From NCBI GenBank assembly GCA_964036275.1, contig OZ038439.1, positions 13,125,095 to 13,189,094 on the forward strand: a stretch of 64,000 nt of DNA, given 5' to 3'. Origin of the DNA: Litoditis marina (lineage: Eukaryota > Nematoda > Chromadorea > Rhabditida > Rhabditidae). Positions 61,799 to 64,000 of this stretch are shown piece after piece. The notes under the pieces were generated by a model that made no database searches, had not been told where the DNA came from, and was given only the letters and a program-made list of their open reading frames with translations. The translations under genes and the position numbers were made by a program. The first letter of the stretch is position 1, and each line of letters starts with the position of its first letter.

Positions 61799-63240
61799 CT
61801 GAATATAAAAATTTTGGAATCATTTTCGAGTCTACCTCCGACAATTTTCGACTATAACCAATAGATCGAAGTGTGTTTGTGCTTTCCTTTGAACCCGAAT
61901 GGCTTTCCAGAGCAAAAACCTGTCGCTATTGTCATCGAAAAAAGGTGAACTTGGAAAAAAGCAATTTTTTTGGAGAATAAGCTCAAACGAACTGGGTTTC
62001 AGCCGTACATTGAATGAATCGAAGAAGTCAACCAATGAAATTACTGGAACGTTTCGATAAAGTCAAGATTACAGCCAGAGCGCCGTCATTCATTTTCATG
62101 TGAACGCAATTCTGTGAAAAACTGTGTCTGCTTCCTCCTTTCAAATGTGAGGTGTTCCCACACTTGGAAAACATAGTTTTCATAGAATTTTTTTTTGATT
62201 TTTGCCAAATATTTCTGATTTTGATTTACGATTGCTAGAATCTTTTTCTATGTTGTTGTCTAGTTGCCTGTCAATGACAGCCACGAAACCAGATAGTTGA
62301 AGAGTGATAACAATTAACAATATTGGCAGAAGTCAACAGATATTCTTGAATTAAAGAACATGCCAATAAAATAAAATAGGAGCAAGTTCCTAGGTTCTTG
62401 CTGTAGTTCGACCTGATCAAATTACACAGAAGATTGTACCTCGAAAAGGTGAAAGTAACTACTTCGAAGTTTTCATATCGTTGTTTAGATCACCCCAATA
62501 AATTAATAAGTTCCCACTTTTTTTATTATCGAGAGTGTTGGCGGTCTGGGGTAGATCAAACTACAACTTAACTTTGGCGAATCTTCAACAATCGTACATT
62601 TCCGATTGTTGTTTTTCCCCGTTGTTCGTTACTAAATGTTCGAATAGGATGACCGTAACAGGGTTGTAGTTTGAACACGTCAGAATCATTTTTGGAGTGC
62701 CACATACTATGTGGAAGTCACGTGTTAAATCACGAATAAATCCATTCTATTCTATTCTATTCTATTCTATTACTTTCAACCGAAAAACGACGGGTTCAAA
62801 CTACAAACACAGCGGCATACAACAACATACGCTGACTTGTGTCGGAAGGAGCGCATTCTCTATCAATTGTTGGAATCGTACGGAACCCACCCTTTCTTCT
62901 TTCGGAAATTTGTGGTACGTGAAAAAGGACACAAATCCTAGTAAAATAGCTAATATGTAATGGTAGAACTGCATTTGGAAGATAACTGACCCTGAAATAT
63001 TGAAGGAATCGGAAACTTTGAAGTACTAAAGAATAATAGAAATTAAGAAATATGCGCCGGAAGACAACATTGTGGATCAGTTTCAAAGAAATTTTCAGAT
63101 TTTCACCTTGAAAAGCTGATAGAGATAAAAAAATTGGAGACACTGAACTCAAATGTAAACCAACAGATCAGCAAACTAATGATATTGAAGAGTTCAAAGG
63201 AATAGTTTTTCTTAGTTTGTTGAATGACCGAAAATAGAGT
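61799..63240. other. Region where the epoxide hydrolase first exon is expected
   Basis: Holds GTAGTTTGATC-type fragments (62400-62815) and a (TCTAT)n run at 62745-62771. I did not find a minus-strand exon with a start codon and membrane anchor that fits the acceptor at 61799. Confidence 0.5.
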
Positions 63241-63244
63241 TAAA

Positions 63245-63715
63245 TATCTATAACAACTTCAAAAAAGAGAAAGAGGAAGAGGGAGAGAGAAAAAGAAAGT
63301 GAGGGAGAGGAAGAGAGAGAAAGAGGGAGAGAGAAAGAGGGAGAGAGAGAAAGAAAGAGAGAGAGACAAAATAGAGAGAGAGATGGTGAGAACGACGATA
63401 AAATGTGAAGTTTACTCCCTCAAACCGGTTGCGAGTTACTTGAAAGCGAGTAGACATCATTGATTGCGGGTCGGGCGAGCAAAGATTGTTTGGTTGTTTG
63501 CGAACAGTAAAGAGTAATCGATCAAACTCCCAGAATAAACTCTTTCTTGGGAGGGAGATAGTGAGAGAGAGAGGGAGAGAGAGTGAGTGAGAAAGAAAAA
63601 TAGAATTAGAAAGACAAAGAGAGAGGAGGAGAGAGATAGTGGGAGAGAGAGAAGGGAGGGGGGGGGAGAGAAAGGGACAGAGAGAGAAAAAGGTAGAGAG
63701 AAAGGAGATAGAGAA
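63245..63715. repeat. GA-rich low-complexity region
   Basis: AGAGAGAG tracts in two blocks (63265-63390 and 63555-63710) around a more complex middle. The long Ser/Leu-rich minus frames here are artefacts of the repeat. Confidence 0.9.
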
Positions 63716-64000
63716 GAACACGCAATGAGCGTGGGAGGAGTTTTATGGGTTTTCAAACATGAAAATTGCACCCTGCATTAAACCCAAAACCCTTCGAGCG
63801 TGAAATTTATACGTAAAAAATACTAAGTGGTCTAGATAAGCTAATTCATTGCAATTATTTCACTTTGAACTGAAAAGTTTCGACTCAAAACTAGTAAATA
63901 ACAGGTTAGAATTGAAATGAATTGAATAAGTTCAGCCCCTTCTCAAAAGGCAAGGTTGAACGAGCAAACATCTGGGCGAGCGGAGTTTTATAGTCACTAT

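Noticed and set aside
63248..63721. 157-codon minus-strand frame
   Set aside because: Low-complexity Ser/Leu/Pro translation of a GA-rich tract.

Overview
The window looks like a piece of a nematode autosome, most probably from Caenorhabditis or a close relative. Genes are split by many short introns with TTTCAG-type acceptors. Several start codons sit 0-3 bases after such an acceptor, as expected for spliced-leader trans-splicing. Three neighbouring minus-strand genes are orthologs of ubh-1, dpy-11 and mdh-1, which from memory lie together on C. elegans chromosome V. A microsomal-type epoxide hydrolase gene (W01A11.1-like) follows. The ORF lines mostly break at introns, so gene models were rebuilt exon by exon from splice sites, reading phase and family similarity.

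Layout: 0.3-3.1 kb, ubiquitin C-terminal hydrolase (3' end beyond the left edge). 4.7-8.3 kb, DPY-11-like membrane thioredoxin. 8.4-13.4 kb, repeat-rich intergenic DNA with an intact hAT-type MITE. 13.5-19.3 kb, cytosolic malate dehydrogenase with a 1.1 kb repeat element in one intron. 20.8-34.3 kb, a repeat-dominated stretch: a dispersed copy of an epoxide hydrolase terminal exon, an unrecognised plus-strand gene, and a 4.35 kb tandem duplication that carries a second unrecognised gene twice. 34.4-36.7 kb, a single-domain C-type lectin. 36.8-41.2 kb, decayed tandem repeats and fold-back DNA. 42.2-46.7 kb, a broken SWIM/PHD zinc-finger gene with an LTR retrotransposon inside a coding exon. 46.9-47.8 kb, tandem copies of the epoxide hydrolase terminal exon. 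47.8-61.8 kb, the epoxide hydrolase itself, whose long introns hold a Shisa-like gene on the other strand, a retroelement ORF, a CRE-rich repeat array and fold-back elements. 61.8-64 kb, repeats and GA-rich DNA.

The genes do unrelated jobs: deubiquitination, cuticle-related disulfide chemistry, NAD metabolism, carbohydrate binding, and xenobiotic or lipid epoxide hydrolysis. They do not form an evident pathway. The notable biology is structural: exon duplication and dispersal, a retrotransposon insertion that can be dated relative to a coding exon, a recent segmental duplication, and several repeat families whose boundaries can be read from filled and empty sites inside this one window. I see no CRISPR array, no bacterial gene and no functional tRNA or rRNA gene.
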